Assembly: GCA_938017765.1 (NCBI GenBank)
Contig: CALIJH010000048.1
Location: 1 to 23,252, forward strand
Origin: an uncultured Leptotrichia sp.
GTDB lineage: Bacteria > Fusobacteriota > Fusobacteriia > Fusobacteriales > Leptotrichiaceae
Direction of reading: 5' to 3'
Length of the DNA: 23,252 bases
In this document: positions 8,121 through 15,022 of the stretch, piece after piece
Layout: each line of letters begins with the position of its first letter
How positions within the stretch are numbered: the stretch's first letter is position 1
Made by a program: the position numbers and the translations under genes
The notes under the pieces: model-generated
Databases searched by the model: none
What the model saw: the letters and a program-made list of their open reading frames with translations, nothing else
Told to the model about the DNA's origin: nothing

Positions 8121-9662
8121 ATGTCTAAAAATCACAAAAATATAATGTTACTGGGAACAGGGTCAAACGTAGGAAAAAGCATAATTACTGCAGGTCTTTG
8201 CAGAATATTCTATCAGGACGGCTACAGCGTATCTCCCTTTAAATCTCAAAATATGGCACTAAATTCATTTATTACAAAAGACGGAAAGGAAATGGGAAGA
8301 GCACAGGTAGTACAGGCTGAAGCTGCCAACATAGAACCCGAAGCGTTTATGAATCCCATTTTGCTTAAACCTACGACAGATAGAAAATCTCAAGTCATTG
8401 TAAACGGAAAAGTCTATAAAAATATGGATGCGAGGGAATATTTCGCTTTTAAGCATAATCTGAAAAAAGATATAATGACAGCGTACAATCATATAAAGGA
8501 AAACTTTGATATATGTGTGCTGGAGGGTGCAGGAAGTCCTGCGGAAATCAACCTGAAAGAAGACGATATAGTAAATACGGGAATGGCTGAAATGGCAGAT
8601 TCTCCTGTTATTTTAGTTGCGGATATAGACAGAGGAGGAGTGTTTGCTGCCATATACGGAACGATTATGCTCCTTGAAGAAAGTGAAAGAAAACGTATAA
8701 AAGGTGTGATTATAAATAAATTCAGGGGAGATAAGACTTTACTGACTCCAGGAATTGAAATGATAGAAGAGCTTACAAAGGTACCTGTACTCGGAGTTGT
8801 ACCTTTTGTACCTTTAGGCATTGAAGAAGAGGACAGTCTGGGGATAGATAAGTACAATGTAAAAAAAGAAGGAAAAATAAGAATATCAGTTATAAAATTG
8901 AAACATATATCAAATTTTACCGATATTGACGCACTCAGTCATTATGATGATGTTTCGTTGAAGTATGTTACGAAAAGCTCCGAACTGGGAGATGAGGACA
9001 TTATTATAATTCCCGGTTCAAAAAATACGGTAGAGGATATGAAAGATTTGATTGATAAAAACATAAACAGGGAAATAGTTCGGCTCGCTAAAAAAGGAAC
9101 TGTGATTTTTGGAATATGCGGAGGCTTTCAAATAATGGGGCAGAAAATAATGGATCCTAAAAAAATAGAGTCGGATTTAAATGAAATTTCGGGACTGGAT
9201 TTACTTGATATAGAAACTGTTATGGAAACGGGTAAAGTTACAACCCAATACAGGGGCAAAATAGAAAACGCTTCGGGAATACTTGGTGGTGCTGAAGGAA
9301 TGGAAATACAAGGTTACGAAATACATCAGGGTTACAGCTATTTTGTAAATGAAAAAAGTGATGAAAATGGTAAGGACTTGGAAAATAAGACTAAAAGTGA
9401 TATAAAGTGTATATTCGGTGATGAAAAATTAAAAGGAATGGTAAAAGATAATATTGTAGGTACTTATATTCATGGAATATTTGATAATTCCAAATTTACC
9501 AATCATTTTCTTAATGAAGTCAGAAAATTGAAAGGACTTGATAAAATAGACGAAGATTTCAGTTTCAGTGAATATAAGAACAGTGAATACAACAAGCTTG
9601 CGAAAGTCTTAAGGGAAAATCTGGATATAAGAAAAATATATGAAATAATGGGATGTGAATAA
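8121..9662 (+). CDS. cobQ: Adenosylcobyric acid synthase (glutamine-hydrolysing)
   Basis: CobQ/CbiP amidates corrin side chains b, d, e and g using glutamine and ATP. The 513-residue chain has an N-terminal BioD-like synthetase domain with P-loop TGSNVGKS (13-20), SQNMALNSF (42-50) and EMGRAQ (57-62). A class I glutamine amidotransferase domain follows, with nucleophile Cys333 in FGICGGFQIMG and His451 in TYIHGIFDN. I chose ATG 8121 because AAAAGGAG lies directly upstream; the in-frame TTG at 8103 has no such site. Residues 411-429 are a Lys/Asp/Asn-rich low-complexity loop that may be an insertion. The 3' end overlaps cbiB by 8 bases. Its presence implies de novo corrin synthesis or uptake of an early corrinoid, not only cobinamide salvage. 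Confidence 0.94.
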   Translation: MSKNHKNIMLLGTGSNVGKSIITAGLCRIFYQDGYSVSPFKSQNMALNSFITKDGKEMGRAQVVQAEAANIEPEAFMNPILLKPTTDRKSQVIVNGKVYKNMDAREYFAFKHNLKKDIMTAYNHIKENFDICVLEGAGSPAEINLKEDDIVNTGMAEMADSPVILVADIDRGGVFAAIYGTIMLLEESERKRIKGVIINKFRGDKTLLTPGIEMIEELTKVPVLGVVPFVPLGIEEEDSLGIDKYNVKKEGKIRISVIKLKHISNFTDIDALSHYDDVSLKYVTKSSELGDEDIIIIPGSKNTVEDMKDLIDKNINREIVRLAKKGTVIFGICGGFQIMGQKIMDPKKIESDLNEISGLDLLDIETVMETGKVTTQYRGKIENASGILGGAEGMEIQGYEIHQGYSYFVNEKSDENGKDLENKTKSDIKCIFGDEKLKGMVKDNIVGTYIHGIFDNSKFTNHFLNEVRKLKGLDKIDEDFSFSEYKNSEYNKLAKVLRENLDIRKIYEIMGCE

Positions 9663-10620
9663 ATTGACGCTTGTAATAAAAATCTGGATAGCTTATATAC
9701 TCGACCTTGTATTCGGAGATCCGCAGAATATCATTCATCCTGTACAGATTATAGGGAAAATGATCAGTCTGGGAGAAAAAATTTTGTTAAAAGAAAAATC
9801 GGGCAGCAGATATAAATTTTTTGCAGGAATAATATTAAATATTTTTGTAGTTTCAATAACTTACGGACTGACCTGTCTGATTTATAAATCGTCAAAAATT
9901 TCGGGGGTATTTACTCTTATTGAAATTTATCTGATGTATACAGTGTTTTCAGTCAATTCCCTCGCAAGGGAGGGGAACAGGGTTTACAATATACTGAAGG
10001 AAGGAAACATAGAGAGGGCCAGAAAAGACCTGTCGTATCTTGTGTCGAGAGATACTGAAACAATGGACGAAAAAATGATAATCAGAAGTACAATGGAAAC
10101 AATATCCGAAAATACAGTAGACGGGATAGTCGCTCCGATGTTTTATATGTTTTTGGGAGGACTGCCTTTAGCAATGACATATAAGGCGATAAATACCCTT
10201 GATTCAATGGTTGGATATAAAAATGAAAGATATATGGATTTCGGCAAATTTTCCGCTAAGATTGATGATATTGCAAACTTTATTCCTGCAAGAATTACGG
10301 GGTTTTTGATAGTAGCTGCAAATATGATTTTGAGATATAATTATAAAAACTCACTGAAAATATTTATAAGAGATAGAAAAAATCATAGCAGTCCTAACTC
10401 TGCCCATGCCGAAGCGAGTGTTGCGGGAGCATTAGGAGTACAGTTTGGAGGAAGAGTTTCCTATTTTGGAAAAGAGGCTGATAAACCTACAATAGGAGAT
10501 AAAATAAAAGATTTTGAATTGGAAGATATTAAGAAAAATATAAAAATAATGTATGCTACAAGTTTTTTAAGTTTAGCAATATTTTCCTTAATATTTGCAG
10601 GAAAATATTTTTTAATATGA
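9655..10620 (+). CDS. cbiB: Adenosylcobinamide-phosphate synthase
   Basis: CbiB (called CobD in the aerobic nomenclature) is a membrane enzyme that joins adenosylcobyric acid to aminopropanol or its phosphate. The 321 residues show the family motifs: DLVFGDP (17-23) followed by HPV (28-30), SENTVDGIVAPMFY (151-164), NTLDSMVGYKNERY (180-193) and HSSPNSAHAEASVAGALG (244-261). Hydrophobic stretches lie at about 5-20, 55-77, 84-101, 155-176, 208-227 and 300-320. Translation starts at a GTG inside the cobQ stop region with no strong Shine-Dalgarno sequence, which suggests coupling to cobQ. It is the last gene of the tightly spaced operon. Confidence 0.92.
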   Translation: MNKLTLVIKIWIAYILDLVFGDPQNIIHPVQIIGKMISLGEKILLKEKSGSRYKFFAGIILNIFVVSITYGLTCLIYKSSKISGVFTLIEIYLMYTVFSVNSLAREGNRVYNILKEGNIERARKDLSYLVSRDTETMDEKMIIRSTMETISENTVDGIVAPMFYMFLGGLPLAMTYKAINTLDSMVGYKNERYMDFGKFSAKIDDIANFIPARITGFLIVAANMILRYNYKNSLKIFIRDRKNHSSPNSAHAEASVAGALGVQFGGRVSYFGKEADKPTIGDKIKDFELEDIKKNIKIMYATSFLSLAIFSLIFAGKYFLI

Positions 10621-10760
10621 TACAGTAAAATCTTTTTAAACCGGATGAAAGGTTACAGTTGCTTCTATTTATACAAATCAGACGAAATTATTAGCTTGAT
10701 ATTAAAAGAGTTTTGCTAAATAAAAATAATGAAAAAATAACAAAAAAATAATAAATAATT

Positions 10761-10766
10761 TATAAT
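10761..10766 (+). promoter_or_regulatory. Possible -10 element before cobD
   Basis: A perfect TATAAT lies 30 bases before the preferred cobD start, in the 176-base gap after cbiB. No convincing -35 was found at 16-18 nt upstream, and no terminator was found after cbiB. cobD may have its own weak promoter or be read from the upstream operon. Confidence 0.3.
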
Positions 10767-10796
10767 AAAACAATTACAGAATGAATGGAGATAAAA

Positions 10797-12005
10797 ATGG
10801 ATTTTCACGGCGGAAATATTTATAAAGTATTTCGGGAAAAAAATATAAGAGAAATACTTGATTACAGCTCCAATATAAATCCCTACGGAATACCTGAAAG
10901 CTTGAAAAAAAAAATAAATGAAAATATGGAAATTCTTGAAAGATACCCTGATCCTGATTATGTTGAGCTTAGGAGTAAATTGGCTTCGTTAAATAAAGTT
11001 GACATATCAGATGTCATATTAGGTAACGGAGCAACAGAAGTAATATTTTTATTTATGAAAGTCATAAGGCCTAAAAAAATATTGATAGTATCTCCCACTT
11101 TTGGAGAATATGAAAGGGCAGTGAAGGGAACAGTAAATTATGATGATTTTAGCTGTTCAGAAAAATCCGATAATAGAAATTATGGGAATAAAAATTATAA
11201 TAATAAAAATTCTGATAATAGGAATTTAGGAGATAAAAAAGTCGAAATAGAATACTTTGAACTTAAAGAAAGTGATGATTTTAAGTTAAATATAAATAAT
11301 TTGAGAAAAGAACTCGGAGCAAAGTATGATTTGTTAATAATGTGTAATCCCAACAATCCTACGGGAAAATTTTTGAAATTAGCTGAAACCGAGGAAATAC
11401 TGAAAGAATGTAATAAATATAATACAAAACTGTTTATAGATGAGGCATTTATAGAGTTTTTGTCGGATAATTTGAAAGAAAGTATTATAAATACTAAGGA
11501 AAATAAACAAAATTTGTTTGTAACGAGGGCATTTACGAAATTTTTTGCTATTCCCGGCTTACGGTTAGGTTATGGAATATATTTTGACAAAAGTCTTGAA
11601 AAAAAGATAGCCGAAAAAAAAGAGCCGTGGAGTGTAAATAATATAGCTGAAATGGCAGGAATAACAGTTCTTGATGACGCTGAATATATAGAAAAGACAT
11701 TAAAATGGATAACGGAAGAAAAAAAGTATATGTATGAGCAGTTGAATAAAATTTCAGGGATAAAACCTTATGAAACAGAAGTAAATTTTATTACTGTGAA
11801 AATAAATGAGGAACTGTTTTCTAAAGGTATGAATGTAAAAAAATTAAGGGAAAAAATGCTGGAACAGGGGATACTTATAAGGGATGCTTCAAATTTTAAG
11901 TTTTTAGATGAGAGATTTTTCAGGTTGGCAATAAAGGATAGGGAGAGTAATGATAAGGTTATTAGAGTGTTGAAGGAAATAATGAATAAGGTTATTTTAA
12001 AATAA
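10797..12005 (+). CDS. cobD: Threonine-phosphate decarboxylase (CobD), PLP-dependent
   Basis: CobD decarboxylates L-threonine-O-3-phosphate to aminopropanol phosphate, the linker used by CbiB. It belongs to the class I/II aminotransferase fold, so histidinol-phosphate aminotransferase is the main alternative. The opening MDFHGGNIYKV and YSSNINPYG (23-31), with the linked cbiB, favour CobD. Other motifs are GNGATEVIF (76-84), NPNNPTG (184-190), FIDEAFIEF (213-221), the PLP lysine K248 in RAFTKFFAIPGLRLGYG, and R377 in RLAIKD. I chose ATG 10797 because GGAG (10787-10790) sits 6 nt upstream; ATG 10785 lacks a site. At 402 residues it exceeds the usual length of about 360, partly through a five-unit pentapeptide repeat (124-148). 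Confidence 0.87.
   Translation: MDFHGGNIYKVFREKNIREILDYSSNINPYGIPESLKKKINENMEILERYPDPDYVELRSKLASLNKVDISDVILGNGATEVIFLFMKVIRPKKILIVSPTFGEYERAVKGTVNYDDFSCSEKSDNRNYGNKNYNNKNSDNRNLGDKKVEIEYFELKESDDFKLNINNLRKELGAKYDLLIMCNPNNPTGKFLKLAETEEILKECNKYNTKLFIDEAFIEFLSDNLKESIINTKENKQNLFVTRAFTKFFAIPGLRLGYGIYFDKSLEKKIAEKKEPWSVNNIAEMAGITVLDDAEYIEKTLKWITEEKKYMYEQLNKISGIKPYETEVNFITVKINEELFSKGMNVKKLREKMLEQGILIRDASNFKFLDERFFRLAIKDRESNDKVIRVLKEIMNKVILK
11166..11240 (+). repeat. In-frame 15-bp minisatellite, five units, inside cobD
   Basis: Five consecutive 15-base units encode SDNRN, YGNKN, YNNKN, SDNRN and LGDKK (residues 124-148). Units 1 and 4 differ at only a few bases; unit 5 is the most diverged. The unit length is a multiple of three, so gain or loss of copies keeps the frame. 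It lies in a stretch between SPTFGEYERA and the EYFEL strand, where the fold probably tolerates a loop. Confidence 0.85.
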
Positions 12006-12020
12006 AAATTCTCAATTTTT
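12004..12020 (+). terminator. Weak AT-only hairpin after cobD
   Basis: AAAAATT (12004-12010) pairs with AATTTTT (12014-12020) around a CTC loop, followed by T-rich sequence and overlapping the cobD stop. The stem has no G-C pairs, so termination would be inefficient at best. Confidence 0.25.
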
Positions 12021-12042
12021 TCATTTTATTTTTATTTTAAAA

Positions 12043-12051
12043 TGGTATAAT
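12043..12051 (+). promoter_or_regulatory. Extended -10 promoter for the small exported protein gene
   Basis: TGGTATAAT matches the extended -10 form TGnTATAAT perfectly and lies 34 bases before the ATG at 12086. The -35 position is only T-rich, as is common for extended -10 promoters. Confidence 0.6.
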
Positions 12052-12085
12052 CACAAAAAATAAAATTATGAAAAGAGGTAAGTAA

Positions 12086-12637
12086 ATGAGAAAAGCATTT
12101 TTATTAACAGGGATATTAGCAGTATCAGTTTTAGGAATATCGGCAAATTCAAAAGAGGCGTCAAATCAGGAACCGCCTAAAAAAGAAGTTGCTACAACAG
12201 TGAAGAAAGCAGAAAATACTCCGGAAGCAACAGCTTTGAATTTTATTAATACTTACTATATTAATTTACGTAAAGGTGTAAATGACAGTAAATGGTTTGA
12301 AGCACAGCCACTTACTAATAATTTTAAGAAAATATATAAAAATCAGGAAAAGGCTATAGAAATATCAAACTGGATTTTGGAAGGTAAAAAAGTAAGCAAG
12401 GCAGATCGTGCATTTTCTGAAAAGTATTCGGTAGATTATACTGCTATATTTGGTGCGTTGGTAGCTGATTTGCAGGATGATTCGGTTTTTGAGCTGGAAT
12501 CATATAATCAAAAAACAGGAATTGTTAATTTGAAAGATAAAAAAACAGGTATAGAAATGCCTGTAAAAGTAATAAAAGTTAATGGAAAATGGTTAATAGA
12601 CGGAGCAGGACTTACAAATATGCCTAATAAAAAATAG
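12086..12637 (+). CDS. Small exported protein of unknown function
   Basis: The 183-residue protein has a clear Sec signal peptide (residues 1-20, MRKAFLLTGI...GISA, probable cleavage before Asn21), then a Lys/Glu/Pro-rich linker to about residue 47. The globular part begins TPEATALNFINTYYINL and ends with VKVIKVNGKWLIDGAG (about 159-174). That pattern, an alpha-helical start and a final VNGKWLIDG strand, recalls small NTF2-like or DUF3828-type exported domains; this is a resemblance judged by eye only. It has an extended -10 promoter, an AAGAGG Shine-Dalgarno (12073-12078) and its own terminator, so it is likely monocistronic. The mature protein should be periplasmic. No catalytic residues are recognisable. 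Confidence 0.8.
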   Translation: MRKAFLLTGILAVSVLGISANSKEASNQEPPKKEVATTVKKAENTPEATALNFINTYYINLRKGVNDSKWFEAQPLTNNFKKIYKNQEKAIEISNWILEGKKVSKADRAFSEKYSVDYTAIFGALVADLQDDSVFELESYNQKTGIVNLKDKKTGIEMPVKVIKVNGKWLIDGAGLTNMPNKK

Positions 12638-12651
12638 AATTAAAATATCAC

Positions 12652-12675
12652 ATGAGAGTTTGAAATTGCTCTCAT
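12652..12675 (+). terminator. Probable rho-independent terminator
   Basis: ATGAGAG (12652-12658) pairs with CTCTCAT (12669-12675) around a 10-nt loop, followed by ATTTTAT. It starts 15 bases after the stop of the small exported protein gene. Confidence 0.6.
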
Positions 12676-12722
12676 ATTTTATAAGAGAAATGAAAACACA
12701 TTAATGTTCAATTTTTTTTGAA

Positions 12723-12749
12723 AAATTCTTGAAAAATTTCAAGGAATTT
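12723..12749 (+). promoter_or_regulatory. Near-perfect inverted repeat over a -35 element (candidate operator)
   Basis: Left arm AAATTCTTGAAA (12723-12734) and right arm TTTCAAGGAATTT (12737-12749) are complementary around AA, with a single-base bulge. The left arm contains the TTGAAA of the candidate promoter, so a bound regulator would block it. No known operator consensus was recognised. Confidence 0.45.
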
Positions 12750-12757
12750 AGTAGAAT
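12729..12757 (+). promoter_or_regulatory. Candidate promoter for the MipA/OmpV-like gene
   Basis: TTGAAA (12729-12734) and TAGAAT (12752-12757) are spaced by exactly 17 nt, each one base off consensus. This predicts a leader of roughly 125 nt before the ATG at 12888. No riboswitch-like structure was recognised in that leader. Confidence 0.5.
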
Positions 12758-12887
12758 ATATTTGATACTGAAAATATAGTTCAACTTATTTTGTATAGAA
12801 TTTTTAATAGTTATAACATAAATGTACTATATAAATATATGAAAAATAAATATATATAAGAATTAATCAAATTTAAGGAGGAAAGAA

Positions 12888-13631
12888 ATGAGAAAATTAG
12901 TCTTATTGGCTGTGTTATTGAATACAGTCGCAGTATTTGCAGAAAAGGAAGATGAACATAAAAGCAAGATATCTTTAGGTGGAGCATATTTTCAGGACAT
13001 ATATAAAACAGAAAAAAGAGCACGCTACCAACCGTATGTAGCTTTTGAGTTCAATAATTTTGGTAATTTGGAAATTAGTATGGGCTCGTTGGGTTATAGA
13101 CAGGAAATAACTAAAGATTTATCTATTAACGGTTCCGTCATTTTTTCTGATGGTTTTAAAGTAAAGCCTGATAAAATGAAAGAAGGTTATAGAAGTATTA
13201 AGAAAAGAGATTCGCAGGTTGCAGTAGGCGGAAGTATAACATACAGTTTTAAAAATATAGCTACCAATCTGTCATTACAAGGTGGAAAAAGAGGTATGAG
13301 TGGTGGAGTAGATGTAACAGCTTATTTGCCGATTACAGAAAAATTTGTTACATTTGCAGAAGCTAATGTTACAATGTATTCAAAAAAATATACGGATTAT
13401 TATTTTGGTATAAAGGATGATGAAATAGGCGGGAAAATAACTTCCAAATATTCTCCAAAATCGTCATATTCTTACGGTTTCAGTATAGGAAGTAATTATG
13501 CATTTAATGATAGCTTTGGAGTTTTCGCTTTAGCAGGATTGACAAAATATTCAAAAGAAATTAGAAGAAGTCCTATTGTAGAAGATAAAACTAATTACCA
13601 AGTTACTGTAGGGGCATCATTTTCATTTTAG
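12888..13631 (+). CDS. MipA/OmpV-like outer-membrane beta-barrel protein
   Basis: The 247-residue protein has a signal peptide (1-18, cleavage VFA/EK) and then alternating polar/hydrophobic strands rich in Gly, Tyr and Ser. It ends in ASFSF, and the terminal Phe is the usual signal for outer-membrane assembly by the BAM complex. The segments RARYQPYVAFEFNN, GSLGYRQEITKDLSIN, a Lys/Asp-rich loop before SIKKRDSQVAVGGSITY, and FGVFALAGLTKYSKE match the MipA/OmpV pattern as I know it. Family members are outer-membrane proteins linked to murein-enzyme scaffolding or adaptation; the role here is not visible. AAGGAGG (12875-12881) supports the start. It shows that the organism is diderm. No convincing terminator follows, only AT-rich hairpins at 13634-13650 and 13713-13739. 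Confidence 0.75.
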   Translation: MRKLVLLAVLLNTVAVFAEKEDEHKSKISLGGAYFQDIYKTEKRARYQPYVAFEFNNFGNLEISMGSLGYRQEITKDLSINGSVIFSDGFKVKPDKMKEGYRSIKKRDSQVAVGGSITYSFKNIATNLSLQGGKRGMSGGVDVTAYLPITEKFVTFAEANVTMYSKKYTDYYFGIKDDEIGGKITSKYSPKSSYSYGFSIGSNYAFNDSFGVFALAGLTKYSKEIRRSPIVEDKTNYQVTVGASFSF

Positions 13632-13766
13632 AAAGATATAGAATATATCTGAAATTCAATATCTTTGTTACTTTCAAATAGACTCAATTATTATATAATA
13701 AAACTTTGAAAGTCTATCGTTTAAAAGTTTATCGATAGAAGGTTTTATAACAAAATATGATATTTA

Positions 13767-13785
13767 AAAGAGGTTGTCTCATAAG
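13767..13785 (+). repeat. Left end, outer copy of MITE-like terminal repeat
   Basis: AAAGAGGTTGTCTCATAAG is a second copy, 70 bases upstream, of the left end of the element at 13839. Similarity continues for about 54 bases downstream of each copy, with roughly 8-9 mismatches. It pairs with a degenerate inverted copy at 14050-14068. Confidence 0.7.
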
Positions 13786-13838
13786 TCGGAAATAATTTTC
13801 AAAACATAAATGTAATATATTTTAAAATTTAAAAAAAT

Positions 13839-13992
13839 AGGGGCTGTCTCATAAGTCAAAAATAATTTTACTAACATAAATGTTATATATTTTTAAAAAT
13901 CAACAGATATTATTTTTATTGATTTTATAAATATAGTAAAATACATAGAATTTATGATTTGGTAATTTTATTTACTTTATGAGACAACCCCT
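13839..13992. mobile_element. MITE-like element (154 bp) with about 18-bp terminal inverted repeats
   Basis: The left end AGGGGCTGTCTCATAAGT (13839-13856) and right end ACTTTATGAGACAACCCCT (13974-13992) are inverted repeats differing by one substitution and one extra base. The interior is very AT-rich and has no ORF. The GGGGyTGTCTCAtaA end resembles the tips of insertion sequences, which suggests mobilisation in trans by a transposase encoded elsewhere. The IS family was not identified, and no clear target-site duplication is visible. Confidence 0.65.
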
Positions 13993-14049
13993 TTATAAAA
14001 ATAATAAATATATAAATTATATAATTTGTGATTAGAGTATTTCTTTTGT

Positions 14050-14068
14050 CTTGTGGAACGACCTCTTT
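14050..14068 (-). repeat. Degenerate outer inverted copy of the MITE-like end
   Basis: CTTGTGGAACGACCTCTTT is the reverse complement of the outer left end at 13767-13785 at 15 of 19 positions. The outer pair spans about 300 bp and encloses the inner element, so it may be an older, decayed element. Confidence 0.45.
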
Positions 14069-14161
14069 CATTTACTTTTATTTTTTAATGTTCTTCAATA
14101 AATTTAACTATAAAATATCCAAAAAATATTCAATAAGATTTGAAAATCTATATTTAAATTA

Positions 14162-14851
14162 TTAAAATAATTGCGGAGCTGACAATATTTCAAGATTTTT
14201 ACTGATTTCAAAAATTAGAGGCTTTCCTGTAGGAAGATTTAACTCAAGAATTTTTATATTATCAATTTTCAGAAGATACTGGATTAAAGCTCTTAAACTG
14301 TTTCCATGGGCAGCAATGATGACATTTTTACCGTCTTTTATTTCTTTGGAAATATGGGAATCCCAGTATGGAAGAACTCTGTGTATAGTATCTTTCAAAC
14401 TTTCTCCCCTCGGGCATTCATCGACGGGAATATTTTTATATCTTTCCTGAAAAAGAGGATAATTTTCCTTGTCATCAGTGTTTACAAGTGGAGGAGCTAC
14501 ATCAAAACTTCTTCTCCATATATGAACCTGTTCATCACCATATTTTTTTGCTGTTTCGGCTTTGTTTAATCCTTGTAAGGCTCCGTAATGTCTTTCGTTG
14601 AGTCTCCATGATTTATAAACGGGAATATATAGCTGGTCAATTTCTTCAAGAATATAATTAAGGGTTTTGATTGCCCTCTTCTGAAAAGAAGTGAAAGCTA
14701 CATCAAAAATATAACCTGCTTCTTTCAGAGTTTTACCGGCAGCTTTGGCTTCAGCTGTCCCCTTTTCAGTTAAATCCACATCAACCCAGCCTGTAAATCT
14801 GTTTTGAAGATTCCATTCACTTTCTCCGTGACGCACTAAGACTAATTTCAT
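14162..14851 (-). CDS. gpmA: 2,3-bisphosphoglycerate-dependent phosphoglycerate mutase
   Basis: GpmA interconverts 3- and 2-phosphoglycerate in glycolysis, in the cytosol. The 229-residue protein has the histidine-phosphatase signature R7-H8-G9-ESEWN (His8 is the phosphorylated residue), NRFTGWVDVDLTEKG (17-31), KRAIKTL (58-64), the acid/base ERHYG (86-90), RGESLKD (148-154) and the second histidine in AAHGNSLRAL (180-189). These are dPGM features, not those of the related CobC phosphatase, despite the cob genes nearby. AGGAGG (14860-14865) lies 8 nt upstream of the ATG, and a TATAAT (14878-14883 on this strand) is a likely -10. It is transcribed divergently from hemA with no functional link apparent. 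Confidence 0.96.
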   Translation of the reverse strand: MKLVLVRHGESEWNLQNRFTGWVDVDLTEKGTAEAKAAGKTLKEAGYIFDVAFTSFQKRAIKTLNYILEEIDQLYIPVYKSWRLNERHYGALQGLNKAETAKKYGDEQVHIWRRSFDVAPPLVNTDDKENYPLFQERYKNIPVDECPRGESLKDTIHRVLPYWDSHISKEIKDGKNVIIAAHGNSLRALIQYLLKIDNIKILELNLPTGKPLIFEISKNLEILSAPQLF

Positions 14852-14877
14852 AACGATTACCTCCTTATATATATTTC

Positions 14878-14883
14878 ATTATA
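14878..14883 (-). promoter_or_regulatory. Likely -10 element of gpmA
   Basis: Perfect TATAAT on the minus strand, within GGGTATATAATGA, 27 bases before the gpmA ATG. No good -35 was seen. Confidence 0.45.
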
Positions 14884-14925
14884 TACCCGTCAGAAGAAAA
14901 AATAAAGAGAAAAAATTATAAAAAA

Positions 14926-14955
14926 GTGAAAAATATCGGATAAATATGATATAAT
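14926..14955 (+). promoter_or_regulatory. Extended -10 promoter of the hem operon
   Basis: TGATATAAT (14947-14955) is a perfect extended -10, with GTGAAA (14926-14931) as a partial -35 at 18 nt. It predicts an untranslated leader of about 60 nt before hemA. No cobalamin riboswitch or other structured leader was recognised. Confidence 0.6.
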
Positions 14956-15022
14956 CTAAATGTTATTACACTGAAATAAATATTTTAATAAATATTTTTA
15001 AATGGAATGAGGAATAAAATAA

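Larger units (their letters stand above)
13632..14161. other. Gene-free 530-bp region with inverted-repeat element remnants
   Basis: No ORF with coding character was found on either strand. The left part has AT-rich hairpins (AGATATA/TATATCT at 13634-13650 and TCTATCG/CGATAGA at 13713-13739), possibly weak termination signals for the barrel gene. The middle holds the MITE-like element and a second, older pair of ends. Near gpmA a short palindrome AGATTTGAAAATCT (14136-14149), followed on the minus strand by T-rich sequence, might weakly terminate gpmA. Confidence 0.7.

Noticed and set aside
10621..10796. Cobalamin riboswitch before cobD
   Set aside because: No B12-box-like sequence or stable multi-helix structure could be recognised; the gap is simply AT-rich.
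13632..13750. Strong terminator after the outer-membrane protein gene
   Set aside because: Only AT-rich or long-looped hairpins without a clean T-run were found, and several pairings compete, so no terminator was called.
14162..14851. gpmA read as CobC (alpha-ribazole phosphatase), because cob genes are nearby
   Set aside because: Both are histidine phosphatases, but the NRFTGWVDVDL, ERHYG and C-terminal features are those of phosphoglycerate mutase, and the gene is divergent from the cob and hem blocks.
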